Assembly (NCBI GenBank): GCA_963828555.1 | Contig: CAWHEL010000004.1 | Coordinates: forward strand, 930,001-994,000 | Direction: 5' to 3' | Length of the DNA stretch: 64,000 nucleotides | From: JADJPO01 sp963828555 | GTDB taxonomy: Bacteria; Actinomycetota; Actinomycetes; Actinomycetales; Kineosporiaceae | Part shown: in pieces, positions 33,593 through 42,323 of the stretch | How the letters are laid out: each line of letters starts with the position of its first letter | Position numbering within the stretch: the stretch's first letter is position 1 | The notes under the pieces: model-generated | Databases searched by the model: none | Seen by the model: only the letters and a program-made list of their open reading frames with translations | Told to the model about the DNA's origin: nothing | Made by a program: the position numbers and the translations under genes

Positions 33593-34473
33593 GCCGCGAC
33601 GGCCTGGCCGTCGTCGACAAGCCCGCGGGGCTGACCTCGCACGACGTCGTGGCCCGGGTGCGCCGGATCACCGACACCCGCAAGGTCGGCCACGCCGGCA
33701 CCCTCGACCCGATGGCCACCGGCGTGCTGGTGCTGGGCGTGGGTCGGGCGACCCGGTTGCTCACCTTCCTGGTCGGGGTGGACAAGGCCTACCGGGCCAC
33801 CATCCGGCTCGGCGCTGACACCGTCACCGACGACAGCGAGGGCGAGGTGCTCACCCGCTCCGACGCCTCCGCGGTCACCGACGAGGCGGTGCGCGCCGGC
33901 GTCCGCGACCTGACCGGGCCGATCCAGCAGGTGCCGAGCGCGGTCAGCGCGATCAAGGTCGACGGCAAGCGGGCCTACGCCCGGGTCCGGGCGGGCGAGG
34001 AGGTCACCCTGGCGGCGCGCCCGGTGACCGTGGCCCGGTTCGACATCGAGCAGATCCGCCGGTGCACGGTCGAGGGAAGCGTCGTGGTCGACCTGGATGT
34101 CGACGTCGAGTGCTCCTCCGGTACCTACATCCGTGCCCTGGCCCGTGACCTGGGTGCCGGGCTGGGCGTGGGGGGCCACCTGACGGTGCTGCGCCGTACC
34201 CGGGTCGGCCCCTACCCGGAGAGCGCCGCCCGCACCCTGGAGGACCTGGCGGCGGACGGCGAGTTGATGAGCGTGCAAGACGCCGCGCGCGCGGCCTTCC
34301 CGGCCCGCGAACTCACCCAGGATGAGGCCGCCCGGCTGGCCCACGGGCAACGGATCGGCAAGTGCGGCACCGGGGACGTGCCCACCGCCGCGTTCGCACC
34401 GGACGGCGCGCTGGTGGCGATCGTGTCCGAGACCGGGCCGACCTGCCGGGCGCTGCTGGTCATGCAGGGGTGA
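33589..34473 (+). CDS. truB: tRNA pseudouridine-55 synthase TruB
   Basis: Makes pseudouridine 55 in the T-loop of tRNAs. The 294-residue enzyme begins DGLAVVDKPAGLTSHDVVAR and contains the catalytic-Asp motif GHAGTLDPMATGVLVLGVGR. It also has YRATIRLGADTVTDDSEGEV and the late CSSGTYIRALARDLGAGLGV. GTG 33589 overlaps the rbfA stop. The extra C-terminal region (EAARLAHGQRIGK) is the PUA-like domain of actinobacterial TruB. Confidence 0.96.
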   Translation: MSRDGLAVVDKPAGLTSHDVVARVRRITDTRKVGHAGTLDPMATGVLVLGVGRATRLLTFLVGVDKAYRATIRLGADTVTDDSEGEVLTRSDASAVTDEAVRAGVRDLTGPIQQVPSAVSAIKVDGKRAYARVRAGEEVTLAARPVTVARFDIEQIRRCTVEGSVVVDLDVDVECSSGTYIRALARDLGAGLGVGGHLTVLRRTRVGPYPESAARTLEDLAADGELMSVQDAARAAFPARELTQDEAARLAHGQRIGKCGTGDVPTAAFAPDGALVAIVSETGPTCRALLVMQG

Positions 34474-34511
34474 ACGCGCCCGCCGATGCACGACCCGCCG
34501 ACCGGGACTGG

Positions 34512-34517
34512 CAGCAT
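34512..34517 (+). promoter_or_regulatory. -10-like hexamer CAGCAT before ribF
   Basis: CAGCAT is followed by GGGCCC and then GTG 34524. The spacing equals that of the other leaderless starts in the window. Confidence 0.4.
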
Positions 34518-34523
34518 GGGCCC

Positions 34524-35522
34524 GTGCAGCGATGGAACGAGCTCAGTGAAGCGGCGCAGGATCTGGCGATGGCCGGGTCCTCGACGGTGGTCACCATCGG
34601 CAACTTCGACGGTGTGCACCGCGGGCATCGCGCGGTCCTGGCCCGCCTGGTCAAGGAGGCGCGCCACCGCGACGCTCTGGCGGTGGCGATCACCTTCGAC
34701 CCGCACCCGCTGGCGGTGTTGTTCCCCGAGCGTGCTCCGCAGGCGCTGACCGGGTTGGGGTACAAGCTGGAGCTGCTTGCCGGGACCGGGCTGGACGCCA
34801 CTCTGGTGATGCGGTTCACCACCGAGCTGGCCATGTGGAGCCCGGAGCACTTTGTGCAGACGGCGCTGGTGGACGCGTTGCGGGTGGCGGCGGTGGTGGT
34901 CGGTCAGGACATGCGCTTCGGGCACCGCAACAGCGGTGACGTGACTACGTTGCGCACACTGGGCGAGCGGCACGGGTTCGAGGTGCTGCTGCTGGAGGAC
35001 CTCGGCCTGGAGGCGGCGCAGGACCATGTCGGTCGGCGCTGGTCCTCGACCTGGGTGCGTGAGTTGCTGGCTGCCGGGGATGTCGCCGCCGCGGCGACGG
35101 TGCTGGGCCGGCTGCACCGGGTGTCCGGGATCGTGGTGCACGGCGACCATCGGGGTCGTCAGCTGGGCTACCCGACCGCGAACATGTCGCAGGACTCGCT
35201 CGGGCTGGTGCCGGCGGACGGGGTCTACGCGGGGTGGCTGGTGCAGCTGGAGCTGCCTGAGCATGATGTCGCGCGGCGGCTGCCGGCGGCGATCTCGATC
35301 GGTACCAACCCCACCTTCGACGGGCATCAGCGGCGGGTGGAGTCCTATGTGCTCGACCGTGACGATCTCGAGTTGTACGACCGGCAGGTGGCCGTGGAGT
35401 TCGTCCGGCGGCTGCGGCCCACCCTGCGCTTCGAGGGGATCGACCCGCTGATCGCCCAGATGCGCCAGGACGTCGAGCAGTGCCGGACGGCGCTGGGCGT
35501 CGCGGCTCCGGACCGGGCATGA
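34524..35522 (+). CDS. ribF: bifunctional riboflavin kinase/FAD synthetase
   Basis: Converts riboflavin to FMN and FAD. The 332-residue protein has the N-terminal adenylyltransferase domain with VVTIGNFDGVHRGHRAVLA, TFDPHPLAVLFPERAP, VGQDMRFGHRNSGDV and SSTWVRELLAAGD. The C-terminal flavokinase domain has HGDHRGRQLGYPTANM, DGVYAGWL and ISIGTNPTFDG. The GTG at 34524 is preferred from the -10 spacing and the domain start; the frame is open to 34362, inside truB. Confidence 0.95.
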   Translation: MQRWNELSEAAQDLAMAGSSTVVTIGNFDGVHRGHRAVLARLVKEARHRDALAVAITFDPHPLAVLFPERAPQALTGLGYKLELLAGTGLDATLVMRFTTELAMWSPEHFVQTALVDALRVAAVVVGQDMRFGHRNSGDVTTLRTLGERHGFEVLLLEDLGLEAAQDHVGRRWSSTWVRELLAAGDVAAAATVLGRLHRVSGIVVHGDHRGRQLGYPTANMSQDSLGLVPADGVYAGWLVQLELPEHDVARRLPAAISIGTNPTFDGHQRRVESYVLDRDDLELYDRQVAVEFVRRLRPTLRFEGIDPLIAQMRQDVEQCRTALGVAAPDRA

Positions 35523-35652
35523 ACCAGGACACCCAGCGCGACCTCGCGCCGCTCTCGTACGCCGGGCCGTGGTCACCTCGCGCAGCGCCCTCCGACGTCG
35601 TCCGCGGACCGCGTTTACCTTTGCTCGCCCCCACCGCGCTATAGGGGGTGGG

Positions 35653-35680
35653 AGCCCCGTCCTGGGACAGGGACGGGGCT
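35653..35680 (+). terminator. hairpin downstream of ribF
   Basis: AGCCCCGTCC (35653-35662) pairs perfectly with GGACGGGGCT (35671-35680) across 8 bases. There is no U tract. It probably closes the ribF transcript or shields the leader of the next small gene. Confidence 0.6.
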
Positions 35681-35731
35681 GCGGGGATTGCCCGAGGACC
35701 CGCGGGCGACCGCCGGTCGCAGCAGGAGGAG

Positions 35732-36049
35732 GTGCCAGATCGACGGTCGGCGATCTCGGACGAGGTGGTCGAGGCGTGGGTCGGCCATCCGCCGACCGCG
35801 ATCCAGCTGTGGGGCGTGCCGCTCGAGTTGCCGATCCCGAACGAGCTGTTCCAGGTCGCGGTGTTCCTCTCCGCCCTCGCCGGGCTCTACTTCACCGTCT
35901 ACGCAGTGAGTGACGCCAACTACCGCGAGCAGTTCTTCGCCGAGCTGGACGACGAGCTGGAACGCGCGGTCGGAGTGCGAGCGGTCTACCGGGCCGTCCA
36001 GCAGACGGGCGCGAGCGAGCCGGATTCGGCGGGTGACCAGGGGCACTGA
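35732..36049 (+). CDS. small conserved-looking membrane protein, function unknown
   Basis: A 105-residue protein between ribF and rpsO. Residues about 36-62 (ELFQVAVFLSALAGLYFTVY) form one transmembrane helix, preceded by WVGHPPTAIQLWGVPLELPI. It is followed by a charged cytosolic segment EQFFAELDDELERAVGVRAV. No family was recognised. The frame is open from a GTG at 35648, but that stretch holds the hairpin 35653-35680; an AGGAGG lies very close to GTG 35732, so the start is uncertain. Coding appearance (polar/apolar periodicity, acidic tail) is convincing. Confidence 0.62.
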   Translation: MPDRRSAISDEVVEAWVGHPPTAIQLWGVPLELPIPNELFQVAVFLSALAGLYFTVYAVSDANYREQFFAELDDELERAVGVRAVYRAVQQTGASEPDSAGDQGH

Positions 36050-36142
36050 TACCGTGACCGTGCCGTCAGAACGGCCGCGGAACCAGAGAGCCCGGGTGAA
36101 CGTGCCCCGGTGCGCCGCGCAACGACCAGGATGGGGAGCACA

Positions 36143-36412
36143 GTGGCACTCGACGCCGCCACCAAGCAGAAGATCATGTCCGAGTACGCGACGGGCGAGA
36201 ACGACACCGGTTCTCCCGAGGTCCAGGTCGCGATGCTCACGCACCGCATCAAGGACCTCACGGAGCACCTCAAGGAGCACAAGCACGACCACCACAGTCG
36301 CCGCGGCCTGCTGATCCTCGTGGGTCAGCGCCGCCGCCTGCTGCAGTACCTGCAGCGCACGGACATCACGCGCTACCGCACGCTCATCGAGCGGCTCGGC
36401 CTGCGTCGATGA
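36143..36412 (+). CDS. rpsO: 30S ribosomal protein S15
   Basis: Primary 16S rRNA-binding protein of the 30S platform. The GTG at 36143 gives exactly 89 residues, the universal length, with the typical start VALDAATKQKIMSEYATGEN. The sequences TGSPEVQVAMLTHRIKDLTE, KEHKHDHHSRRGLLILVGQR and RRLLQYLQRTD are diagnostic. GGGGAG lies 4 bases before the start. A strong terminator follows, separating it from pnp. Confidence 0.97.
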   Translation: MALDAATKQKIMSEYATGENDTGSPEVQVAMLTHRIKDLTEHLKEHKHDHHSRRGLLILVGQRRRLLQYLQRTDITRYRTLIERLGLRR

Positions 36413-36417
36413 TCCAC

Positions 36418-36461
36418 GAGCCGCGGTCCTGATCAGGGCCGCGGCTCTCGTTCGTTTCGTC
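36418..36461 (+). terminator. intrinsic terminator after rpsO
   Basis: GAGCCGCGG (36418-36426) pairs with CCGCGGCTC (36439-36447), and the interior CCTGATCAGG extends the stem so that the arms are almost fully paired. The T-rich stretch TCGTTCGTTTCG follows. It is the best-formed intrinsic terminator in the window. Confidence 0.85.
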
Positions 36462-36614
36462 ATGCACACCACGCGAGAGTGGTCGGGCCGCATCAAGCGT
36501 TCCGGTCCTCGGTAGTGGCCCCCGGGAGTGCGGCGCCTGGCGCCGGGACACCCGTAGGCCTCGATCGAAGACCGGACCCGCCACTCCGCCGACACCACAC
36601 GGAGGGGAACCCTT

Positions 36615-38969
36615 ATGGAGGGTCCTGAGATCACCACCGCCGAAGCCGTCATCGACAACGGCGGGTTCGGCAAGCGCATCATCCGGTTCGAGACCGGTCG
36701 TCTGGCTCGCCAGGCCGCCGGTGCGGCCGTGGTCACCCTGGACGGCGACACCGTCCTGCTGTCGGCCACGTCCGCGGGCAAGCAGCCCAAGGACCACTTC
36801 GACTTCTTCCCGCTGACCGTCGACGTCGAGGAGCGGATGTACGCCGCGGGTCGCATCCCCGGCTCGTTCTTCCGCCGCGAGGGCCGCCCGGGCACCGACG
36901 CCATCCTCACCTGCCGGCTGATCGACCGGCCGCTGCGCCCCTCGTTCGTCAAGGGCCTGCGGAACGAGGTCCAGGTCGTCGTCACGGTCATGTCTCTCGA
37001 CCCGAACGACCTGTACGACGTGGTCGCCATCAACGGCGCCTCGATGTCCACCCAGCTCGCCGGGCTGCCGTTCAGCGGCCCGATCGGCGCCGTCCGCGTC
37101 GCCCTGATCGACGGCCAGTGGGTCGCTTTCCCGCGGCACAGCGAGCTGGAGCGGGCCGTGTTCGACATGGTCGTCGCCGGCCGCGTGGTCGAGGGTGACG
37201 ACGTCGCGATCATGATGGTCGAGGCCGAGGCCACCGACAACGCCTGGCACCTGATCAGCGAGGGCGCCGGCGCGCCCACCGAGGAGATCGTCGCGGCGGG
37301 CCTCGAGGCCGCCAAGCCGTTCATCGCCACCCTGGTCGCCGCCCAGCGCGAGGTGGCCGCCAAGGCCGCCAAGCCGACCGGCGAGTTCCCGGTGTTCCCC
37401 GACTACGCCGACGACGCCTACCAGGCCGTCGCCGCCGAGGTCACCGACGACCTGGCCGTGGCGCTGACCATCGCCGGCAAGTCCGAGCGGGAGGACCGGC
37501 TCGACGAGATCAAGAACGCCGTCAAGGGCAAGCTGGCCGATGAGTTCGAGGGCCGGGACAAGGAGATCTCCGCGGCCTACCGCGCGGTCACCAAGAAGCT
37601 GGTCCGGCAGCGGATCCTCAAGGACAAGCAGCGGATCGACGGCCGCGGGCTGGCCGACATCCGTCAGCTGTCCGCCGAGGTCGACCTGCTGCCGCGGGTG
37701 CACGGCTCGGCCCTCTTCGAGCGCGGCGAGACCCAGATCCTGGGCGTCACGACGCTGAACATGCTGCGCATGGAACAGCAGATGGACACGCTCTCCCCGG
37801 AGACCCGCAAGCGCTACATGCACAACTACAACTTCCCGCCCTACTCCACCGGCGAGACCGGCCGGGTGGGCTCGCCCAAGCGGCGCGAGATCGGCCACGG
37901 TGCGCTCGCCGAGCGCGCCCTGATGCCGGTGCTGCCCTCGCGGGAGGAGTTCCCCTACGCCATCCGCCAGGTCTCCGAGGCGCTGAGCTCGAACGGCTCG
38001 ACGTCGATGGGCTCGGTCTGCGCCTCCACCCTGTCGCTGCTGAACGCCGGTGTGCCGCTGCGCGCCCCGGTGGCCGGCATCGCCATGGGTCTGGTGTCGG
38101 ACACGGTGGACGGGAAGACCGAGTACGCGGCGCTGACCGACATCCTCGGCGCCGAGGACGCCTTCGGCGACATGGACTTCAAGGTCGCCGGCACCAAGGA
38201 GTTCGTGACCGCGATCCAGCTGGACACCAAGCTCGACGGCATCCCCGCCTCGGTGCTGGCGTCGGCGCTGACCCAGGCCCGTGAGGCCCGGCTGCACATC
38301 CTGGACGTGATGGCGGAGGCCATCGACGGCCCGGACGAGATGTCGCGGTACGCCCCGCGGGTGATCACGGTCAAGGTCCCGATCGACAAGATCGGCGAGG
38401 TCATCGGCCCGAAGGGCAAGATGATCAATCAGATCCAGGAGGACACTGGCGCCGACATCTCGATCGAGGACGACGGCACGGTCTACATCGGCGCCACCGA
38501 CGGCCCCTCGGCCGAGGCGGCCCGGGCCGCGGTCAACGCGATCGCCAACCCGACCATGCCCGAGGTGGGCGAGCGCTACATGGGCACCGTGGTGAAGACC
38601 ACGACCTTCGGCGCGTTCATCTCCCTGGTTCCGGGCAAGGACGGCCTGCTGCACATCTCGCAGATCCGCAAGATGGTCGGTGGGCGCCGGGTGGAGAACG
38701 TCGAGGACGTGCTGGGCGTGGGCCAGAAGGTCCAGGTCGAGATCGCCGAGATCGACCCGCGCGGCAAGCTGTCCCTGATCCCGGTTCTCGCCGAGGGCGA
38801 GGGGCGAGGGCGCGGACGCCGCTGCCGAGCCCGCGGGCGCGAACGCCTGACGTGCCGGGGATCCCACTGCCACTGGCCCCCAGCGGGCCGGCTGAGCAGA
38901 CGCTCGCCGGGCAGGACGACGGCGCACTCGTGCGTCGCAGCGTCCTGCCCGGGGGCGTTCGGGTCCTGA
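36615..38969 (+). CDS. pnp: polyribonucleotide nucleotidyltransferase, 3' end frameshifted
   Basis: 3'-5' phosphorolytic exoribonuclease of the degradosome. Two RNase PH domains (LARQAAGAAVVTLDGDTVLL; RRREIGHGALAERALMPVLP split by the SPK turn), KH (IGEVIGPKGKMINQIQEDTG) and S1 (YMGTVVKTTTFGAFISLVPG) are intact. GGAGGGGAA precedes ATG 36615. After IPVLAEGEG the frame turns into Arg/Cys/His-rich sequence and runs to 38969, 118 bases into the M16 gene. Removing one G from the run 38801-38804 restores a tail GEGADAAAEPAGANA ending at TGA 38848-38850, 1 base before the M16 start. A frameshift, real or from sequencing, is therefore likely. Confidence 0.93.
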   Translation: MEGPEITTAEAVIDNGGFGKRIIRFETGRLARQAAGAAVVTLDGDTVLLSATSAGKQPKDHFDFFPLTVDVEERMYAAGRIPGSFFRREGRPGTDAILTCRLIDRPLRPSFVKGLRNEVQVVVTVMSLDPNDLYDVVAINGASMSTQLAGLPFSGPIGAVRVALIDGQWVAFPRHSELERAVFDMVVAGRVVEGDDVAIMMVEAEATDNAWHLISEGAGAPTEEIVAAGLEAAKPFIATLVAAQREVAAKAAKPTGEFPVFPDYADDAYQAVAAEVTDDLAVALTIAGKSEREDRLDEIKNAVKGKLADEFEGRDKEISAAYRAVTKKLVRQRILKDKQRIDGRGLADIRQLSAEVDLLPRVHGSALFERGETQILGVTTLNMLRMEQQMDTLSPETRKRYMHNYNFPPYSTGETGRVGSPKRREIGHGALAERALMPVLPSREEFPYAIRQVSEALSSNGSTSMGSVCASTLSLLNAGVPLRAPVAGIAMGLVSDTVDGKTEYAALTDILGAEDAFGDMDFKVAGTKEFVTAIQLDTKLDGIPASVLASALTQAREARLHILDVMAEAIDGPDEMSRYAPRVITVKVPIDKIGEVIGPKGKMINQIQEDTGADISIEDDGTVYIGATDGPSAEAARAAVNAIANPTMPEVGERYMGTVVKTTTFGAFISLVPGKDGLLHISQIRKMVGGRRVENVEDVLGVGQKVQVEIAEIDPRGKLSLIPVLAEGEGRGRGRRCRARGRERLTCRGSHCHWPPAGRLSRRSPGRTTAHSCVAASCPGAFGS

Positions 38970-40177
38970 GCGAGGCCATGCCCGGCCTGCGCTCGGCGAC
39001 CGTGGGGTGCTGGGTGGGGGTCGGCTCGCGGGACGAGGCCGACGGCCACCACGGGTCCACCCACTTCCTGGAGCACCTGCTGTTCAAGGGCACCGACCGG
39101 CGCTCGGCGATGGACATCGCCACCGCGCTGGACGGCGTCGGCGGTGAGTCGAACGCCGTCACCGGCAAGGAGCACACCTGCTACTACGCGCGGGTGCTGG
39201 ACGACGACCTCGACCTCGCGGTCGACGTCCTGCTCGACATGGTCACCTCGGCCCGCCTCGACCTCGAGGACGTGGAGAGCGAGCGCGGGGTGATCCTCGA
39301 GGAGCTCGCCATGAACGACGACGACCCGAGCGACGTTGCGCACGAGCGGTTCGTCGAGCAGGTGATGGCCGGGCATCCGCTGGGCCGCCCGATCGGCGGC
39401 ACCCCGGAGACCATCGGCGCGATCGACCGCGAGCAGATCGCGGCCCACTACGCCCGGCACTACGACTCTGCCGCGCTGGTGGTGACCGCCGCCGGCGGCA
39501 TCGACCACGACCTGCTGTGCGCCCGGGTGGAGGCCGAGCTCGCCCGCTCGCAGTGGCCCCGGCCGGCGGACCGCTCACCCCGGCCGCGTCGGCAGACCGG
39601 CGCGATGGCGCTGAGGGGCTCACCGGCCGGCGAACCGCTGATGGTGGCCCGCCGCACCGAGCAGGCCAACATCATCATCGGCACCCTCGGGCTGACCGCC
39701 ACGGACCTCCGGCGGCACGTGATGGCCGTACTCAACGCGGTGCTCGGCGGCGGCATGAGCAGCCGGCTGTTCCAGGAGATCCGGGAGCACCGGGGCCTGG
39801 CCTATGCGGTGTACTCCTTCGCCACCGGCTACTCCGACTCAGGCTACTTCGGCCTGTACGCCGGGTGCGCACCGGCCAAGGTCGAGGAGGTGATCGGTCT
39901 GCTCGGCGCCGGGCTGGACGAGATTGCTTCCGGTGGCATCACCGCGGAGGAGCTGACCCGGGCGCACGGGCAGATCTGTGGAGGTCTGGTGCTGGGGCTG
40001 GAGGACTCCGGGTCGCGGATGTCACGCCTGGGCAAGGCCGAGCTGGTGCACGGGGAGTTCCTCACCCTGGACGAGTCCCTCTCCCGGGTGCGCGCGGTGA
40101 CCCAGGACGATGTGGCTGCGCTGGCCGCAGACCTGGCTGCCCGCCCGCGCTCGCTCACCGTGGTGGGGCCGGTCTGA
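38852..40177 (+). CDS. M16-family zinc metallopeptidase
   Basis: A 441-residue pitrilysin/processing-peptidase-like protein. The inverted zinc motif HFLEH is at residues 71-75 (GSTHFLEHLLFKGT), with the downstream helix ESERGVILEELAMNDDDP supplying the third ligand. The second half has the inactive-domain hallmark GGGMSSRLFQEIREHRGLAY. This gene follows pnp in most actinobacteria. GTG 38852 comes one base after the restored pnp stop; as the sequence stands, pnp overlaps it by 118 bases. The stop overlaps dapB ATG by one base. Confidence 0.93.
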   Translation: MPGIPLPLAPSGPAEQTLAGQDDGALVRRSVLPGGVRVLSEAMPGLRSATVGCWVGVGSRDEADGHHGSTHFLEHLLFKGTDRRSAMDIATALDGVGGESNAVTGKEHTCYYARVLDDDLDLAVDVLLDMVTSARLDLEDVESERGVILEELAMNDDDPSDVAHERFVEQVMAGHPLGRPIGGTPETIGAIDREQIAAHYARHYDSAALVVTAAGGIDHDLLCARVEAELARSQWPRPADRSPRPRRQTGAMALRGSPAGEPLMVARRTEQANIIIGTLGLTATDLRRHVMAVLNAVLGGGMSSRLFQEIREHRGLAYAVYSFATGYSDSGYFGLYAGCAPAKVEEVIGLLGAGLDEIASGGITAEELTRAHGQICGGLVLGLEDSGSRMSRLGKAELVHGEFLTLDESLSRVRAVTQDDVAALAADLAARPRSLTVVGPV

Positions 40178-40911
40178 TGCGGGTCGCGGTGATCGGGGCC
40201 CGGGGCCGGATGGGACAGGCGGTGTGCGCTGCCGTCGAGGCGGCCCCCGACCTGGAGCTCGGCCCCCAGCTGGATCTCGGGGACTCCCTGGACGCCCTGT
40301 CCGAGGCGGACGTGGCCGTGGTGTTCTCCGTCCCCGACGTGGTGACCGAGCAGGTGCTGGCCTGTGTGCGCCAGGGGGTGCACGCGGTGGTCGGGACCAC
40401 CGGCTGGACGCCGGAACGGCTCGACGTCGTCCGGGAGGCACTGGCCGCCGAGCCGGGCACGGGCGTGCTGATCGCACCCAACTTCGCGCTCGGCGCGGTG
40501 CTGCTGATGCGGTTCGCAGCCATCGCGGCACCGCACTACGAATCGGTCGAAGTGATCGAACTGCACCACCCGGACAAGGTGGACGCGCCCTCCGGCACGG
40601 CCCGGCACACCGCGGCGGCGATCGCCGCCACCCGGGCCCGGGCCGGTTCGGCGCCGATGCCCGATGCGACGACCACCTCGCTGGACGGCGCGCGCGGGGC
40701 CGACGTCGACGGCGTCCGGGTGCACGCCGTCCGCCTGCGCGGGCTGGTGGCCCACGAAGAGGTGCTGTTCGGTGGGCCGGGGGAGATCCTGACCCTGCGC
40801 CACGACAGCCTGGACCGCAGCTCGTTCATGCCCGGGGTACTGCTCGGCGTGCGCACTGTGGCCACCCGCCCGGGCCTGACCGTCGGCCTGGAGCACTACC
40901 TCGACGTCTGA
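40177..40911 (+). CDS. dapB: 4-hydroxy-tetrahydrodipicolinate reductase
   Basis: NAD(P)H reductase of the lysine/diaminopimelate pathway. The 244-residue enzyme starts MRVAVIGARGRMGQAVCAAV and has VVGTTGWTPERLDVV, PNFALGAVLLMRFA and the family signature ELHHPDKVDAPSGTA with the catalytic His/Lys. FGGPGEILTLRHDSLDRSSF closes the C-terminal domain. ATG 40177 overlaps the M16 stop (TGATG). dapA, the preceding step, is 6 kb downstream at 46052. Confidence 0.97.
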   Translation: MRVAVIGARGRMGQAVCAAVEAAPDLELGPQLDLGDSLDALSEADVAVVFSVPDVVTEQVLACVRQGVHAVVGTTGWTPERLDVVREALAAEPGTGVLIAPNFALGAVLLMRFAAIAAPHYESVEVIELHHPDKVDAPSGTARHTAAAIAATRARAGSAPMPDATTTSLDGARGADVDGVRVHAVRLRGLVAHEEVLFGGPGEILTLRHDSLDRSSFMPGVLLGVRTVATRPGLTVGLEHYLDV

Positions 40912-40919
40912 GCCCCCGC

Positions 40920-42281
40920 TCACCCGGCGGCGAGGGCCACCAGGTCGTGCACCAGGGTGTCGATCCGCAGGTCGGCCTCCTCGACCGAGGGGCTGAAGCC
41001 CAGCCGCACCACGACCAGGTCGGCCGAGGGCACCACGATCACCCGCTGCCCGTCGTGGCCGCTGGCCCAGTACGTGTCGGCGGGCATCGCCGGCCAGGCG
41101 GACGATCCGTCGGCCAACCGGTTGACCCACCAGCCGGCGGCATAGCCGCGCTCCTCCCCGACGACCGCGGGGGCTGCGGTGGACAGTGCCATCCACCCGG
41201 TGGGCAACAACTGCTCACCGTTCCAGACCCCGTCCTGCAGGGCGAACTGACCGATCCCCGCCCAGTCCCGGGGCGTCGCCCACAGGTAGGAGCTGCACAC
41301 CGGCGCCCCAGAGGCGTCCGGCTCCCACACCGCCGAGGCCAGCCCGAGCTCGGAGATGAGCCGGCGTTCGGGCGCGACCGTGCCCGGCCCGGCGTGTGAG
41401 CGCAGCACCGAGCACAGGATGTTGGTACTGCCGCTGGAATACTGTTGGTAGCTGCCCGGCGCGTGCGCCAGGGGCTGGGAGGCGGCGAAGGCCGCCATGT
41501 CCTGCTTCAGGTAGAGCATCTCGGTGATCGTCGTGCCCAGGTCGTAGGTCTCGTCCCAGCGGAGTCCGCTGGTCATCCGCATCAACTGGTCGACGGTGAT
41601 CGCGCTGCGGTCGTCGGTCCACTCGGGCCGCAGGCGGTCCTGGGTCACCGAGAGCGTGCCCTGCTGCACCAGACGTCCGGCCATCACGTTGGTCACGCTC
41701 TTGGCCATGGACCAGCCCAGCTGGGGGGTCTGCGCGGTGAAGCCCGGCGCGTACCTCTCCGCGATCACCGTGCCGCGCTGGACGACGACCACGCCGCGGG
41801 TACCCAGGGCGGCTCGGGCGTCGGCAGGCAGGTCGTCGCCGAAGGCGGCGCCCAGCGCCGCGGTCAGCCGATCAGCGGCGCCGGCCGGTGGAGCAGGCGT
41901 CTGCGTGGCGATCGGGTTCGCGCCCTCGGCCGGTGGCGCGGCGGCGAGCGAGGGGCGCTCGTCGGCCAGGGTGCAGCCGTTCCCCGGGGAGTACCACGCG
42001 CGTTGGCGGGCCAGGACGCCGAACACCGAGGTGGTAGCGACACGGTCGGTGCTGTCGAGCGTGGTGCTCAGGTAGGGCACGAGGGGGTTCGGCGGCAGAT
42101 CGTCGGCGACGTCGTGCCGACCGGCCACGAGGGCCACCGCACAGGCGTTGTGCGCCGCGTACCCGGTGCCGGTCAGCAGCAGGGGCCGCGCGTACCAGTA
42201 CCCGCCGACTCCGGCCAGCAGCAGGAGCACCACCAGGCCGCCGAGCACCCGGGCCAGCACACGACGGCGACGGCTACGCAT
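40920..42281 (-). CDS. serine hydrolase, class C beta-lactamase-like
   Basis: A 453-residue protein with an N-terminal membrane anchor or signal (VLARVLGGLVVLLLLAGVGG) and a penicillin-binding-protein/beta-lactamase fold. The SxxK motif is in LGWSMAKSVTNVMAGRL, YxN is replaced by the YSSGSTNIL region, and a late HDGQRVIVVPSADLVVVRLG resembles the third motif. Such proteins are esterases or D-amino peptidases as often as beta-lactamases. ATG 42281 is preceded by TACCGT and 7 bases, suggesting a leaderless mRNA. It converges on dapB with 8 bases between stops. Confidence 0.87.
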   Translation of the reverse strand: MRSRRRRVLARVLGGLVVLLLLAGVGGYWYARPLLLTGTGYAAHNACAVALVAGRHDVADDLPPNPLVPYLSTTLDSTDRVATTSVFGVLARQRAWYSPGNGCTLADERPSLAAAPPAEGANPIATQTPAPPAGAADRLTAALGAAFGDDLPADARAALGTRGVVVVQRGTVIAERYAPGFTAQTPQLGWSMAKSVTNVMAGRLVQQGTLSVTQDRLRPEWTDDRSAITVDQLMRMTSGLRWDETYDLGTTITEMLYLKQDMAAFAASQPLAHAPGSYQQYSSGSTNILCSVLRSHAGPGTVAPERRLISELGLASAVWEPDASGAPVCSSYLWATPRDWAGIGQFALQDGVWNGEQLLPTGWMALSTAAPAVVGEERGYAAGWWVNRLADGSSAWPAMPADTYWASGHDGQRVIVVPSADLVVVRLGFSPSVEEADLRIDTLVHDLVALAAG

Positions 42282-42288
42282 CCTCGGG

Positions 42289-42294
42289 ACGGTA
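42289..42294 (-). promoter_or_regulatory. -10 hexamer TACCGT of the serine hydrolase gene
   Basis: On the minus strand TACCGT is followed by CCCGAGG and ATG 42281. There is no ribosome site, so transcription probably begins at the start codon. Confidence 0.45.
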
Positions 42295-42323
42295 CCGCCC
42301 CGACGGCCCCGCGGGCAGGTGGG

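Noticed and set aside
36384..38927. 847-codon minus-strand open frame over pnp
   Set aside because: Antisense shadow of pnp, rich in Asp/Gly/His with no motif.
38805..38969. Arg/Cys-rich C-terminal extension of PNPase as a genuine domain
   Set aside because: The composition is that of an out-of-frame read of the M16 gene and a one-base correction restores the normal junction; reported instead as a frameshift.
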